DNA of 24,101 nucleotides from DP-36 sp036004365 (lineage in GTDB: Bacteria; Desulfobacterota; Binatia; UBA9968). Location: positions 1-24,101 of the forward strand of contig DASYRN010000012.1 in NCBI GenBank assembly GCA_036004365.1. Direction: 5' to 3'. The translations under genes and the position numbers were made by a program. Position 1 is the stretch's first letter, and every line of letters starts with the position of its first letter. Below, piece after piece: positions 8,046 through 14,154 of this stretch. Below the pieces are notes generated by a model. The model searched no databases. It was not told the DNA's origin and saw only the letters and a program-made list of their open reading frames with translations.

Positions 8046-9269
8046 TCAAATAACGCCGAGAGGCTGGGAGGGAAATGAATAGCTGGGAAAAACTTTGCTT
8101 AAATCCCTCTGACCCAGATGGCGCGAGAGGATCTCCCCGCATACCGCGCGAAAATCCGTGGTAAGCGCCAGGTCGCGACCTTCATAGAGAAGTTCCGGCG
8201 CCAGACCGGGCCAGCGGCCGTAGACCTTGCCACCTCTTACTCTGCCTCCCATGGCAAACATCACATTCGCATGGCCGTGGTCGGTGCCGCGATTGCCGTT
8301 TTCTCTTGCGGTGCGGCCAAACTCAGACAGGGTGAGCAAAACTACATCATCCATTCTATTTCCGAGATCTTGATAAAAAGCAGCTAGACCCGCCGCGAAG
8401 TCCGTCAGCCGGTTGGCCATTTGGCCTTTTGCCCCTCCTTCGTTTACGTGAGTATCCCAGCCTTCGATCTCGGTAAAGGCGATCTCTAGACCGATATTGG
8501 CCTTGATGAGACGGCTGATCTGTTTGAGACCGGCGCCGAAACGGCCGTTCGGATAGTTGTCCGATGCTGCTGAAGGCAATCTCGCATCCACGCTACGAAG
8601 GATCTTCATAGCTTCAAACATGTTCTGCCCGCCTTGCCGTAAAAGCGGGTCCTGCACATTCGCGTAGAGTTTTTGGAGGGTCGGAGTCAAGAGCGAATCG
8701 CGCAGCCGAAATTCCTCTATCGACGTCATTGTAAGCGCGGGCGCTCTGCCCGCGAGAATGCGCGGCAGCCGTTGGGTGAGCGCCACGGCTTGGAACGGAT
8801 TTTCGGCCCTTTTTTCCTCAGCAAGAACTCGGTTAAGCCAGCCGTCCGGCGTGTTTTTCACCCCTGGAGTTCCTAACTCCATGTAGTCCTGGGCATCGAA
8901 GTGCGAGCGGGTGTTATCCGGTGAGCCGGTTGCGTGGATGACAGCGAGGTGGCCCTTGTCGAAGAGAATCTTAAGCGGCGCCAGCGTGGGGTGAAGGCCG
9001 TAGAAGCCGTCGAGATCGATAGCCCTTTCTTCTCCTGAAGCCGGCTCTGGAATCGCTATGCTTGGGCGGAGCGAGTAGTATGTCCGGTCCCTGAAGGGGA
9101 TCACCGCATTGAGACCATCCATCCCGCCTCTCTGGAAGACGACTACCAAGATTTGGCCTCGTCTTCCTCTCTCCCCTTCTGCCGCGCGCACAAGAAAGGA
9201 AGGCGGCAATCCCAAGGCCACAAGCCCTAAACCCGCAGTCTTGAGAAAAAGGCGACGTGAAAAATCCAT
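8046..9269 (-). CDS. DUF1501 protein with Tat signal
   Basis: Family of exported proteins with an alkaline-phosphatase/sulfatase-like fold, of unsettled function, usually paired with DUF1800. The N-terminus carries a twin-arginine signal, SRRLFLK at residues 4-10, then a hydrophobic stretch and a likely cut near VRA-A, so it should fold in the cytoplasm, perhaps with metal, and go out by Tat. QRGGMDGLN near the N-terminus, SEFGRT at 315-320 and TDHGH at 329-333 are family motifs and likely metal or substrate ligands. The start is the ATG at 9267-9269 because GGAGG lies five bases ahead of it; a GTG two codons earlier overlaps the DUF1800 stop. There are two bases between the genes. Last gene of the sigma-factor block. 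Confidence 0.93.
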   Translation of the reverse strand: MDFSRRLFLKTAGLGLVALGLPPSFLVRAAEGERGRRGQILVVVFQRGGMDGLNAVIPFRDRTYYSLRPSIAIPEPASGEERAIDLDGFYGLHPTLAPLKILFDKGHLAVIHATGSPDNTRSHFDAQDYMELGTPGVKNTPDGWLNRVLAEEKRAENPFQAVALTQRLPRILAGRAPALTMTSIEEFRLRDSLLTPTLQKLYANVQDPLLRQGGQNMFEAMKILRSVDARLPSAASDNYPNGRFGAGLKQISRLIKANIGLEIAFTEIEGWDTHVNEGGAKGQMANRLTDFAAGLAAFYQDLGNRMDDVVLLTLSEFGRTARENGNRGTDHGHANVMFAMGGRVRGGKVYGRWPGLAPELLYEGRDLALTTDFRAVCGEILSRHLGQRDLSKVFPSYSFPSQPLGVI

Positions 9270-9271
9270 TT

Positions 9272-10591
9272 TCACCTCCGTTGAAATTCGGGGGCCACTA
9301 TGGCAACGGTCGTCTCTTTGTCGACGCTCGCTCGCGTTCCTGGGATTCGGTTGCTCGAAAGATCAATCACGAAGTTGATCCTGGTGAGCAACATATCGGG
9401 GCTGACCCAGGTAGAGCCCATGTCCGGAAAACCGGTTGGCGGCGGAGAGAGAAAAAGCGGTTCTCCCATCCGGACAAGGTAACGAAGGAGCGCGGGTGAC
9501 GCATCAGTTTCGGCTTCAGTCGCACGCAGGGCGCTCGCAACAAACTCAAGAGGTTTCTTGACCTTGGCCTGGACGGCTTCAGGAGCGGAGAATTCCGGCG
9601 AACGGGTGATCACACGCAAAAGCTCTTTGATATCGCCATCGCTGTCGCGGAAGGCATTCGCAACTTGAGACACGAGGGACTCAGGAGGGTCGTCGCTTAC
9701 GAAGCGTCGGACAAGTTTAGTCGCGATGAATCGGGCCGTCGAGGGATGGCGCGACAGAAGTTCGATGACTTTCACGCCATCTTCCATTTGACCGCGGGCT
9801 GGAATTCTCGTCCCCAGGACGACTTTCTCTCGAGAGTCGTGCATGCGTGAATTAAAAACGAATTCCGGCTCTCCTCTGGGCCGGCGAATGGTCCAGCCGG
9901 TCAAGCAACGCGCGACTTCCACAACGTCTTTTTGCGTATAGCCTCCATCCACGCCAAGGGTGTGGAGCTCCATAATCTCGCGCGCGTAGTTCTCGTTAAG
10001 GCCCTGACGGACTCCGGGTTTGGCGTTATTCCGAGTCATCGCGTCCGGGCTCACACTCAGCCAATTGTCCAGGTAAAAAAGCATGGCGGGGCTTTTTGCC
10101 GTGGCCAAGAGAAGGTCGCGAAAGCGGCCGAGAGCATGGGGTCGGATCGTGTCGCGGTCATAGGAAGTCACCAGCCACCTATCCGCCCCTTTTCCCGCGA
10201 AAACGTTAAAATGGTTAATCCAGAAATCTACCATGACCTCGTAGAGCTGCCGCTGGCTATATACGGCGCGCAGGAGCTTGGCCTGCTGGAGCTCTAAGAT
10301 CACATAACGGGGGCCCTGCTGCATAGGGGAAATCTCCATCCCTTTGACCTGGGCCTGTTTCGGCGGTGGATAGAGCTCCAGGAGCTCCTGGCTGCTCAGC
10401 CGAATGGTCTTCAGCTGGGCTAACTTCTCTTCTACCAGAGAGTCTCGTATCTTTTCCGGATGGAGCTGCTCCTCCAGGTAGGAGGGGATTCCCGTTCTCT
10501 TGACCTTTTCAGTCTCTGCCGGCGTTGGTCCAAAGCTCACGCGGTTTAGAAAGTGAACTACCTTTTGTTCTCCGGATAAGGGCGTGCTCAT
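9272..10591 (-). CDS. DUF1800 family protein
   Basis: A 439-residue protein of the DUF1800 family, which is widely paired with DUF1501 in Planctomycetes, Proteobacteria and others; its biochemical role is not established. HFLNRVSFGPTP at 13-24, FWINHFNVF, NENYAREIMELH at 199-210 followed by TLGVDGGYT, ATKLVRRFV and PPTGFPD are the recognisable blocks. I see no signal peptide, although the partner has a Tat signal. It could stay inside, or travel bound to the partner; this is inference. The ATG at 10591 has AGGAGA six bases upstream. It begins 17 bases after the DUF3106 gene and is translationally close to DUF1501, so one operon is likely. Confidence 0.93.
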   Translation of the reverse strand: MSTPLSGEQKVVHFLNRVSFGPTPAETEKVKRTGIPSYLEEQLHPEKIRDSLVEEKLAQLKTIRLSSQELLELYPPPKQAQVKGMEISPMQQGPRYVILELQQAKLLRAVYSQRQLYEVMVDFWINHFNVFAGKGADRWLVTSYDRDTIRPHALGRFRDLLLATAKSPAMLFYLDNWLSVSPDAMTRNNAKPGVRQGLNENYAREIMELHTLGVDGGYTQKDVVEVARCLTGWTIRRPRGEPEFVFNSRMHDSREKVVLGTRIPARGQMEDGVKVIELLSRHPSTARFIATKLVRRFVSDDPPESLVSQVANAFRDSDGDIKELLRVITRSPEFSAPEAVQAKVKKPLEFVASALRATEAETDASPALLRYLVRMGEPLFLSPPPTGFPDMGSTWVSPDMLLTRINFVIDLSSNRIPGTRASVDKETTVAIVAPEFQRR

Positions 10592-10608
10592 ATCTAGTCT
10601 CCTGCTTT

Positions 10609-11106
10609 TTATCGATTCTGCAATTGCTCCTTCATCCGTTGACGCAAGGCTTTTTTCTGGTCCGGGGAGAGTTGTTGGCGGGCCTTGAACTTTTCGCGTA
10701 GTTCGCGACGCTCTTCCGGGGGGAGTTCGCGCAGTTTTTCAAAACGACGCTTGAGCATCTCGCGTTTCTCCGGCGGCATGTCACGCCAGCGATGCCAGCG
10801 CTCCTGCAGTCGCTGTCGTTGCTCGGGACTGAGGTTTTGCCAACGTTGGAAGTTCTTACGGATCTGTGCCTTTTCATCTTGCGGAAGCTGGCGCCAGGTT
10901 TCGAGTCTTTTTTGCAACTCGGCCTTCTCATCAGGCGGAAGAGATTTCCACCTTTGATAACGCTCTCTGAGCTCCTGCTTCTCTTGTGGACTCATATTGC
11001 GCCATCGCTCGAGCGCCCTCTGCTCTGCGTCGCCTTCTACTTGAGCCAATGCGGCTGTAGGTAGCCAGAAGAGAAAGAAAGCCAATAGCCAGATCATCCG
11101 GTTCAT
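10609..11106 (-). CDS. Secreted DUF3106-type protein with seven 18-residue repeats
   Basis: A 165-residue protein with a signal peptide (1-21, cleavage after ALA) and then an unusually regular body: seven tandem 18-residue units from R34 to K159, each like RWxxLPPxEKxxLRxRFx. The tryptophan is kept in units 1-5 and lost in 6 and 7; the Leu/Met-Ser/Pro-Pro-x-Glu/Asp turn is in nearly all. Each unit is probably one helix capped by the Pro turn. The spacing recalls the LTxxQ-type helices of Spy/CpxP, which bind unfolded proteins in the periplasm, so a sensor or chaperone role is plausible but not shown. The start ATG overlaps the stop of the gene before it (ATGA at 11103-11106). It lies between the anti-sigma group and DUF1800. 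Confidence 0.85.
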   Translation of the reverse strand: MNRMIWLLAFFLFWLPTAALAQVEGDAEQRALERWRNMSPQEKQELRERYQRWKSLPPDEKAELQKRLETWRQLPQDEKAQIRKNFQRWQNLSPEQRQRLQERWHRWRDMPPEKREMLKRRFEKLRELPPEERRELREKFKARQQLSPDQKKALRQRMKEQLQNR

Positions 11107-11348
11107 TTTGTGGAACCTTTGTCTTTGCTGGTGGGTTTTTTGTCCGTGCTCTGTTTGGTGGGCGTTTGCTCCATCCGCTCCAGGGAGTCCATCTGGCGCA
11201 TGAGATCGAGATTCCTGATCATTTCTATTTCTCGTAAGAACTCCATCAGGCCAAGCATTTCTTTATCCGGTCGCTCATCCTCTCTGGTCGCGGCGAAGGA
11301 AGAGCTGTGAACAAGGAGGACAACGAAGATCCATATCAGTTGCCTCAC
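11103..11348 (-). CDS. Small secreted protein of the sigma/anti-sigma block
   Basis: An 81-residue protein I cannot assign to a named family. Residues 1-19 form a signal peptide (cleavage after SFA). The mature part has an acidic-hydrophobic helix at about 30-60 with a six-residue rhythm of E/D after a hydrophobic residue (IE, LD, MD at 41-54), followed by a Lys/Thr-rich tail. The same rhythm appears in the periplasmic tail of the anti-sigma factor upstream (residues 144-164 there). The start is GTG at 11346-11348 with GGAGGG about five bases ahead. It overlaps the DUF3106 gene by four bases and starts 14 bases after the anti-sigma stop, so a regulatory partner role is likely by context. Confidence 0.7.
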   Translation of the reverse strand: MRQLIWIFVVLLVHSSSFAATREDERPDKEMLGLMEFLREIEMIRNLDLMRQMDSLERMEQTPTKQSTDKKPTSKDKGSTK

Positions 11349-11357
11349 ACTGTCCCT

Positions 11358-11370
11358 CCGCCTCAGGCGG
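11358..11370 (-). promoter_or_regulatory. Hairpin holding the anti-sigma stop codon, beside the next ribosome site
   Basis: On the minus strand CCGCC-TGA-GGCGG forms a five-pair hairpin whose loop is the anti-sigma stop codon. The last GG of its 3' arm belongs to the GGAGGG ribosome site of the small secreted gene. A ribosome ending the anti-sigma gene would open it, so the two genes may be translationally coupled. Seen in sequence; the coupling is inference. Confidence 0.35.
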
Positions 11371-11884
11371 TCCCACTTTCAACAAAACTTCCCATATCTT
11401 CGAGCAAATCCAAGGAATCGAGAAAATCCATGGATTTATAAAATTCTAGGTTCTCTGCCATGGGTAAGACTTCCAAGAGGGCCTCTTCCTTAAGAGGCAC
11501 ATCTCGTGTGCGCCACATCCCTTTGGTTAAGGTCAATGTTACGGCCAGAAGGAGGACCAGAGCCGCGGCGAGCGCCGGCACAGGGAAGGGGCGCAGGAAA
11601 GAGAAGATACCGTGCCACCAAGGCCGGATTTCTCTCGCTAGCGTGAGCTTCTCACGAAGCTCATGGGAATAGCTCTCCCAAAATGGCCGCGGGGGCTCGT
11701 CGGTCTTTACAGTTAACGGCAGCAGGATTCGCAGCTCATCGAGAAAGCCGGCGCAAGACGGACAGTCTCTGATGTGCGCATCAATCCGGGCGCGCTCTTG
11801 ATCCGAGCATTCAGCGTAATAATAGAGCACCAAATCTTGCTCGTAATCCTTACATGCGGTTCGTAGGGTGGCCGTTTTGGTCAT
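11363..11884 (-). CDS. Zinc-finger anti-sigma factor, membrane-bound
   Basis: A 173-residue single-pass protein. The N-terminal half has the zinc anti-sigma motif HxxxCxxC (H37, C41, C44) with C11 or C26 as a possible fourth ligand. This domain would hold the ECF sigma factor in the cytoplasm. One membrane helix spans roughly 101-120 (PVPALAAALVLLLAVTLTLT). The tail outside (125-173) is acidic and hydrophobic, with a repeating E/D pattern at 144-164 that resembles the next gene product. It starts nine bases after the sigma gene, the usual cognate order. I see no clear cleavage site for regulated proteolysis, so release could be by proteolysis or by a conformational signal. Confidence 0.88.
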   Translation of the reverse strand: MTKTATLRTACKDYEQDLVLYYYAECSDQERARIDAHIRDCPSCAGFLDELRILLPLTVKTDEPPRPFWESYSHELREKLTLAREIRPWWHGIFSFLRPFPVPALAAALVLLLAVTLTLTKGMWRTRDVPLKEEALLEVLPMAENLEFYKSMDFLDSLDLLEDMGSFVESGTA

Positions 11885-11893
11885 TTCATTCTC

Positions 11894-12475
11894 TCAAACA
11901 AGTTCGGCGAGGCGTTGTCTCAAAGCCGTCACCGCTCGGTGAATGTGCGTCTTAACCGTTCCTTCAGCCGTCTGCATCACCTTGGCGATTTCGCGGATTG
12001 AAAGTCCTTCGTGGTTCTTCAAAAGAAAGGCAGTCCGCTGTTTTGAGGGAAGCAAATTCAAGGCTGCTCCTATCTTTCGGGAGATTTCTCCGGACATCGC
12101 TTGTCGCTCGGGAGAGGACGTGGGATTAGCTATTTGTTTTTCTTCAGCCATCTTTCCGTCTTTTTCTTCAAAAGTTTGCCAAGCTACTCGCTGTCCGCGC
12201 CGACGGTGATCCAGGCAAAGATTCACAAGGATTCGATACAGCCATGTGTAGAAGGTCGACCGCTGGTCGAAACGGTCGAGATGGGTAAAGGCCCGCAAAA
12301 ACGCTTCTTGCGACAGATCTTTTGCCTCTTCCCGGTCGCGTGTGAAGTCAAATGCGATACGATAGGCCTTTTGTTTATAACGTTCCACCAGTTCCTCAAA
12401 CGCTTTACGATCGCCTTTCTGAGCCTGCGCCACAAGGCTCTCATCCCCTAGCTCTTCGCGTCGGCTCATTTCCAT
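11894..12475 (-). CDS. ECF RNA polymerase sigma factor (sigma-E/RpoE-like)
   Basis: A 193-residue group 4 sigma factor. Region 2 is at about 26-93, with DLSQEAFLRAF and FYTWLYRILVNLCLDHRRR for core binding and -10 melting. Region 4 is at about 139-190, with LLPSKQRTAFLLKNHEGLSIREIA and TAEGTVKTHIHRAVTALR as the -35 helix-turn-helix. There is no region 1 or 3. It heads a same-strand run of anti-sigma, secreted proteins, DUF1800 and DUF1501, so these are likely both regulators and targets. The start is the first ATG (12475); a second at 12469 is equally possible because neither has a strong ribosome site. A sigma-E-like promoter lies before the heptad-repeat gene upstream. Confidence 0.93.
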   Translation of the reverse strand: MEMSRREELGDESLVAQAQKGDRKAFEELVERYKQKAYRIAFDFTRDREEAKDLSQEAFLRAFTHLDRFDQRSTFYTWLYRILVNLCLDHRRRGQRVAWQTFEEKDGKMAEEKQIANPTSSPERQAMSGEISRKIGAALNLLPSKQRTAFLLKNHEGLSIREIAKVMQTAEGTVKTHIHRAVTALRQRLAELV

Positions 12476-12513
12476 CGGTTGAATCAGCCTGGGAGAGAGG
12501 GGATGAAACCGGA

Positions 12514-12545
12514 GGAGCTGCCTGCGAGTTCCGAGAGGCAGCTCC
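12514..12545. repeat. 10-bp perfect inverted repeat between the heptad gene and the sigma gene
   Basis: GGAGCTGCCT (12514-12523) and AGGCAGCTCC (12536-12545) pair perfectly across a 12-base loop, inside the 84-base gap between the repeat-protein stop and the sigma start. On the minus strand no T-run follows, so it is a poor intrinsic terminator. It could be a transcript stabiliser, an attenuator or a protein site. The minus-strand loop contains GGAAC, a common ECF -35 core, with CGGTT sixteen bases on; I treat this as a coincidence unless tested. Confidence 0.55.
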
Positions 12546-12559
12546 CCTTACGCTCGATA

Positions 12560-13276
12560 TTAATTCCCAGGCAACTTTTCTTTTAGATCACGCCGCAGTT
12601 CTTGTCGGTCCTCATAAAACTCACCTAAATCCTGGCGCAGCTCGCGGCGGTCGTCACGCAATTCCCTTACGTCGCCACGGATCTCTTTTAAATCCTCCCG
12701 TAATTCCTGCCGGTCGCCGGCGATCTCCTTAGGACTCGCTCCGCTGCGAAGGTCCTGCCGGAGCTCTCTTCGATCTTCTCGCAGTTCTTTAACGTCCTGA
12801 CTAAGCTCTTTCCGATCTCCGAGAATCTCTCTCCTGTCGTCACGAATCTCTTTGCGGTCATCACGAATCTCTCGGACATCACGGCGGATCTCTCCTCGCT
12901 TCGCGTATCCTTTTCCAGGGAACCTTTCTTTCACGTCGCGCCTAAGTTCACGCCGGTCCTGTCTGACTTCGCGTCGGTCCTGCCTGAGCTCTCTCCGATC
13001 ACCCTTAAGCTCCTTTACGTCTCCTCGTATCTCTTTTCTATCCTGGGCAATTTCCTCTGGCTTGGCACCGTTCCTTTTGTCTTGTCTTAGCTCACGGATA
13101 TCCTGGTGTAGTTCTTTTCGATCCCCCCGGATTTCTTTCCGATCATTACGGATCTCCTTGCGGTCTCGCCCTAGCTCCCGCCGGTCGTGCCGTATTTCCC
13201 CTGCCGAGGCCGACCCGGCTAATATTAGGGAGCCACCCAATAGGCCCCCCAAAACGGCTGCTTTGAATCTATCCAT
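12560..13276 (-). CDS. Secreted heptad-repeat protein with internal duplication
   Basis: A 238-residue protein, no family assigned. Residues 1-25 are a signal peptide ending ASA. The rest is nearly all seven-residue units of the form E-(I/L)-R-x-D-(R/V)-(K/R), about 26 in total. The body is a two-fold duplication. Module A (27-123) has six units, a linker NGAKPE, then EIAQDR and more units, ending ERFPGKG. Module B (129-238) has seven units, linker SGASPK, EIAGDR and more units, ending EKLPGN. Only one hydrophobic position per seven argues against a classical two-stranded coiled coil; a long charged helix or a helical rod is likely. Strong AAGGAGGG ribosome site. It lies just upstream of the sigma gene on the same strand. 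A periplasmic scaffold or surface-binding role is a guess. Confidence 0.85.
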   Translation of the reverse strand: MDRFKAAVLGGLLGGSLILAGSASAGEIRHDRRELGRDRKEIRNDRKEIRGDRKELHQDIRELRQDKRNGAKPEEIAQDRKEIRGDVKELKGDRRELRQDRREVRQDRRELRRDVKERFPGKGYAKRGEIRRDVREIRDDRKEIRDDRREILGDRKELSQDVKELREDRRELRQDLRSGASPKEIAGDRQELREDLKEIRGDVRELRDDRRELRQDLGEFYEDRQELRRDLKEKLPGN

Positions 13277-13313
13277 AAACCCTCCTTTTTTAGGCTTCTA
13301 GAGCCTTTGCCGG

Positions 13314-13341
13314 TTTAGACTTCTTGCGTGGCCGAAAGGTT
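13314..13341 (-). promoter_or_regulatory. Candidate ECF (sigma-E-like) promoter of the heptad-repeat gene
   Basis: On the minus strand AACCTT (13336-13341), exactly 16 bases, then TCTAAA (13314-13319). The E. coli sigma-E consensus is GAACTT, 16 bases, TCTRA, so the -35 matches four of six and the -10 is complete. The start would be near 13306, leaving a 30-base leader that holds the AAGGAGGG ribosome site. It would place the repeat gene under the adjacent ECF sigma factor. Confidence 0.4.
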
Positions 13342-13353
13342 TACAGGACGCAG

Positions 13354-13375
13354 AATCAAAGCGCACGATTTGATT
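13354..13375. repeat. Inverted repeat, possible operator
   Basis: AATCAAA and TTTGATT are perfect seven-base arms around an eight-base centre. It lies 12 bases upstream of the proposed -35 of the minus-strand promoter, a position suited to an activator. No binding protein is identified. Confidence 0.35.
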
Positions 13376-13550
13376 GCCAATGCTTCTTTGCTGTTTAGAA
13401 AGCGCTTTATTTTCCTTAAGATAATTACCGAGAAGTCCCCGCCTTGTGATTTTACATTATTTTGCCGTCTCATGCACTTATACTTCCACTAAATGCCCTT
13501 GAAACCGCCTAAATTCGGCGGACTTAGCCTTCTCTTTAAGCTGAATTAGC

Positions 13551-13579
13551 TTGACAACCAGGGGGGTTAAAACTAAACT
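13551..13579 (+). promoter_or_regulatory. Sigma70-type promoter for the zapB-like/zapA operon
   Basis: A perfect TTGACA (13551-13556), 17-base spacer and TAAACT (13574-13579; four of six). The start would be near 13586, about 24 bases before the coiled-coil gene's ATG. It probably also reads zapA and the 6S RNA region. Confidence 0.55.
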
Positions 13580-13609
13580 CAAACGTGAAGTTTCCGGCTT
13601 TTTCGAACT

Positions 13610-13834
13610 ATGGCCCTGGAAAATTTGGAACAACTGGAGCACAGAATCAGCCAGCTGCTGGAACGGCACGAAAAAGTTAAGAAAGAAAAGGAATTGGTGG
13701 AGAAGAAACTTCAGCAAAAAGAGAGCGAGTGGCATCACTTGAGAGGCCAGATCCGACAGTATGAGCGGGAAAGGAACGAAATTAGGGAGAAGTTGGGGAG
13801 AATTCTAGGCCACCTCGAGCATTTGGATCTTTAG
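13610..13834 (+). CDS. Small coiled-coil protein, ZapB-like
   Basis: A 74-residue, highly charged protein predicted to be one continuous coiled coil, with Leu/Ile at heptad spacing from LENLEQLEHRISQLLERHEKV onward and no membrane segment. ZapB is a short coiled-coil cell-division factor that binds ZapA and bundles FtsZ-ring components; it often lies just before zapA in Deltaproteobacteria. The identity rests on size, shape and position, since ZapB sequences are poorly conserved. The gene ends 24 bases before zapA. The ATG at 13610 has no clear ribosome site, which is unusual here; the short leader after the promoter may matter. Confidence 0.7.
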   Translation: MALENLEQLEHRISQLLERHEKVKKEKELVEKKLQQKESEWHHLRGQIRQYERERNEIREKLGRILGHLEHLDL

Positions 13835-13858
13835 CCGAGCCTAGCAGTCGAGAGTTTT

Positions 13859-14137
13859 ATGAAGAGAGCTTTTGACGTCGAAATTATGGGGCAGAGGCTG
13901 ACTGTGAGCAGCGATGCCGAGGAGAATTATGTTCACAGCGTGGCCGGTTACGTGGATGGGAAGATGCAGCAAGCGTTGAAGACGGCACCGCCGGTTGCGA
14001 GGTCCAACATCGCTATGCTCGTGGCGCTGAATATTGCCGATGAGTATCACCGTTTGAAGGAGAGACATGAAGAACTCCTTAACCGCTTAGGTCAGTTATC
14101 GAGGAAGCTTTCAAACACTTTAAATGAGGAGGGTTAA
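13859..14137 (+). CDS. zapA: Cell division protein ZapA
   Basis: A 92-residue cytoplasmic protein that binds FtsZ and stabilises the Z-ring. The N-terminal globular part (FDVEIMGQRLTVSSDAEENY) and the V-x-x-K/M-Q spacing before SNIAMLVALNIADEYHRL are typical of the family. The C-terminal 35 residues form a coiled coil for dimer and tetramer formation. It follows the ZapB-like gene and is followed by 6S RNA and 5-formyl-THF cyclo-ligase. The same zapA-ssrS-ygfA neighbourhood is seen in gamma- and many other Proteobacteria and supports the identity of all three. Confidence 0.93.
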   Translation: MKRAFDVEIMGQRLTVSSDAEENYVHSVAGYVDGKMQQALKTAPPVARSNIAMLVALNIADEYHRLKERHEELLNRLGQLSRKLSNTLNEEG

Positions 14138-14154
14138 ATTACTTAAGTGATTCT

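Larger units (their letters stand above)
13277..13609. other. Divergent intergenic region with promoters and palindromes
   Basis: This 333-base gap separates the leftward heptad-repeat gene from the rightward zapB-like gene. It holds a sigma-E-like promoter (minus, 13314-13341) and a sigma70-type promoter (plus, 13551-13579). It also contains a seven-base inverted repeat AATCAAA/TTTGATT (13354-13360 and 13369-13375), a ten-base palindrome AAAGCGCTTT (13399-13408), and a CCGCC/GGCGG hairpin (13505-13521). No gene is supported here; a hydrophobic minus-strand reading frame at 13478-13738 is the shadow of the coiled-coil gene. Confidence 0.6.

Noticed and set aside
12560..13276. Repeated 21-base units that could be mistaken for a CRISPR or satellite array
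   Set aside because: Units are contiguous, imperfect and in frame, and encode a protein with a signal peptide and ribosome site.
13478..13738. Hydrophobic 86-residue minus-strand frame
   Set aside because: It is the complement of the Glu/Lys-rich coiled coil; GAA/AAG codons read as Phe/Leu on the other strand.
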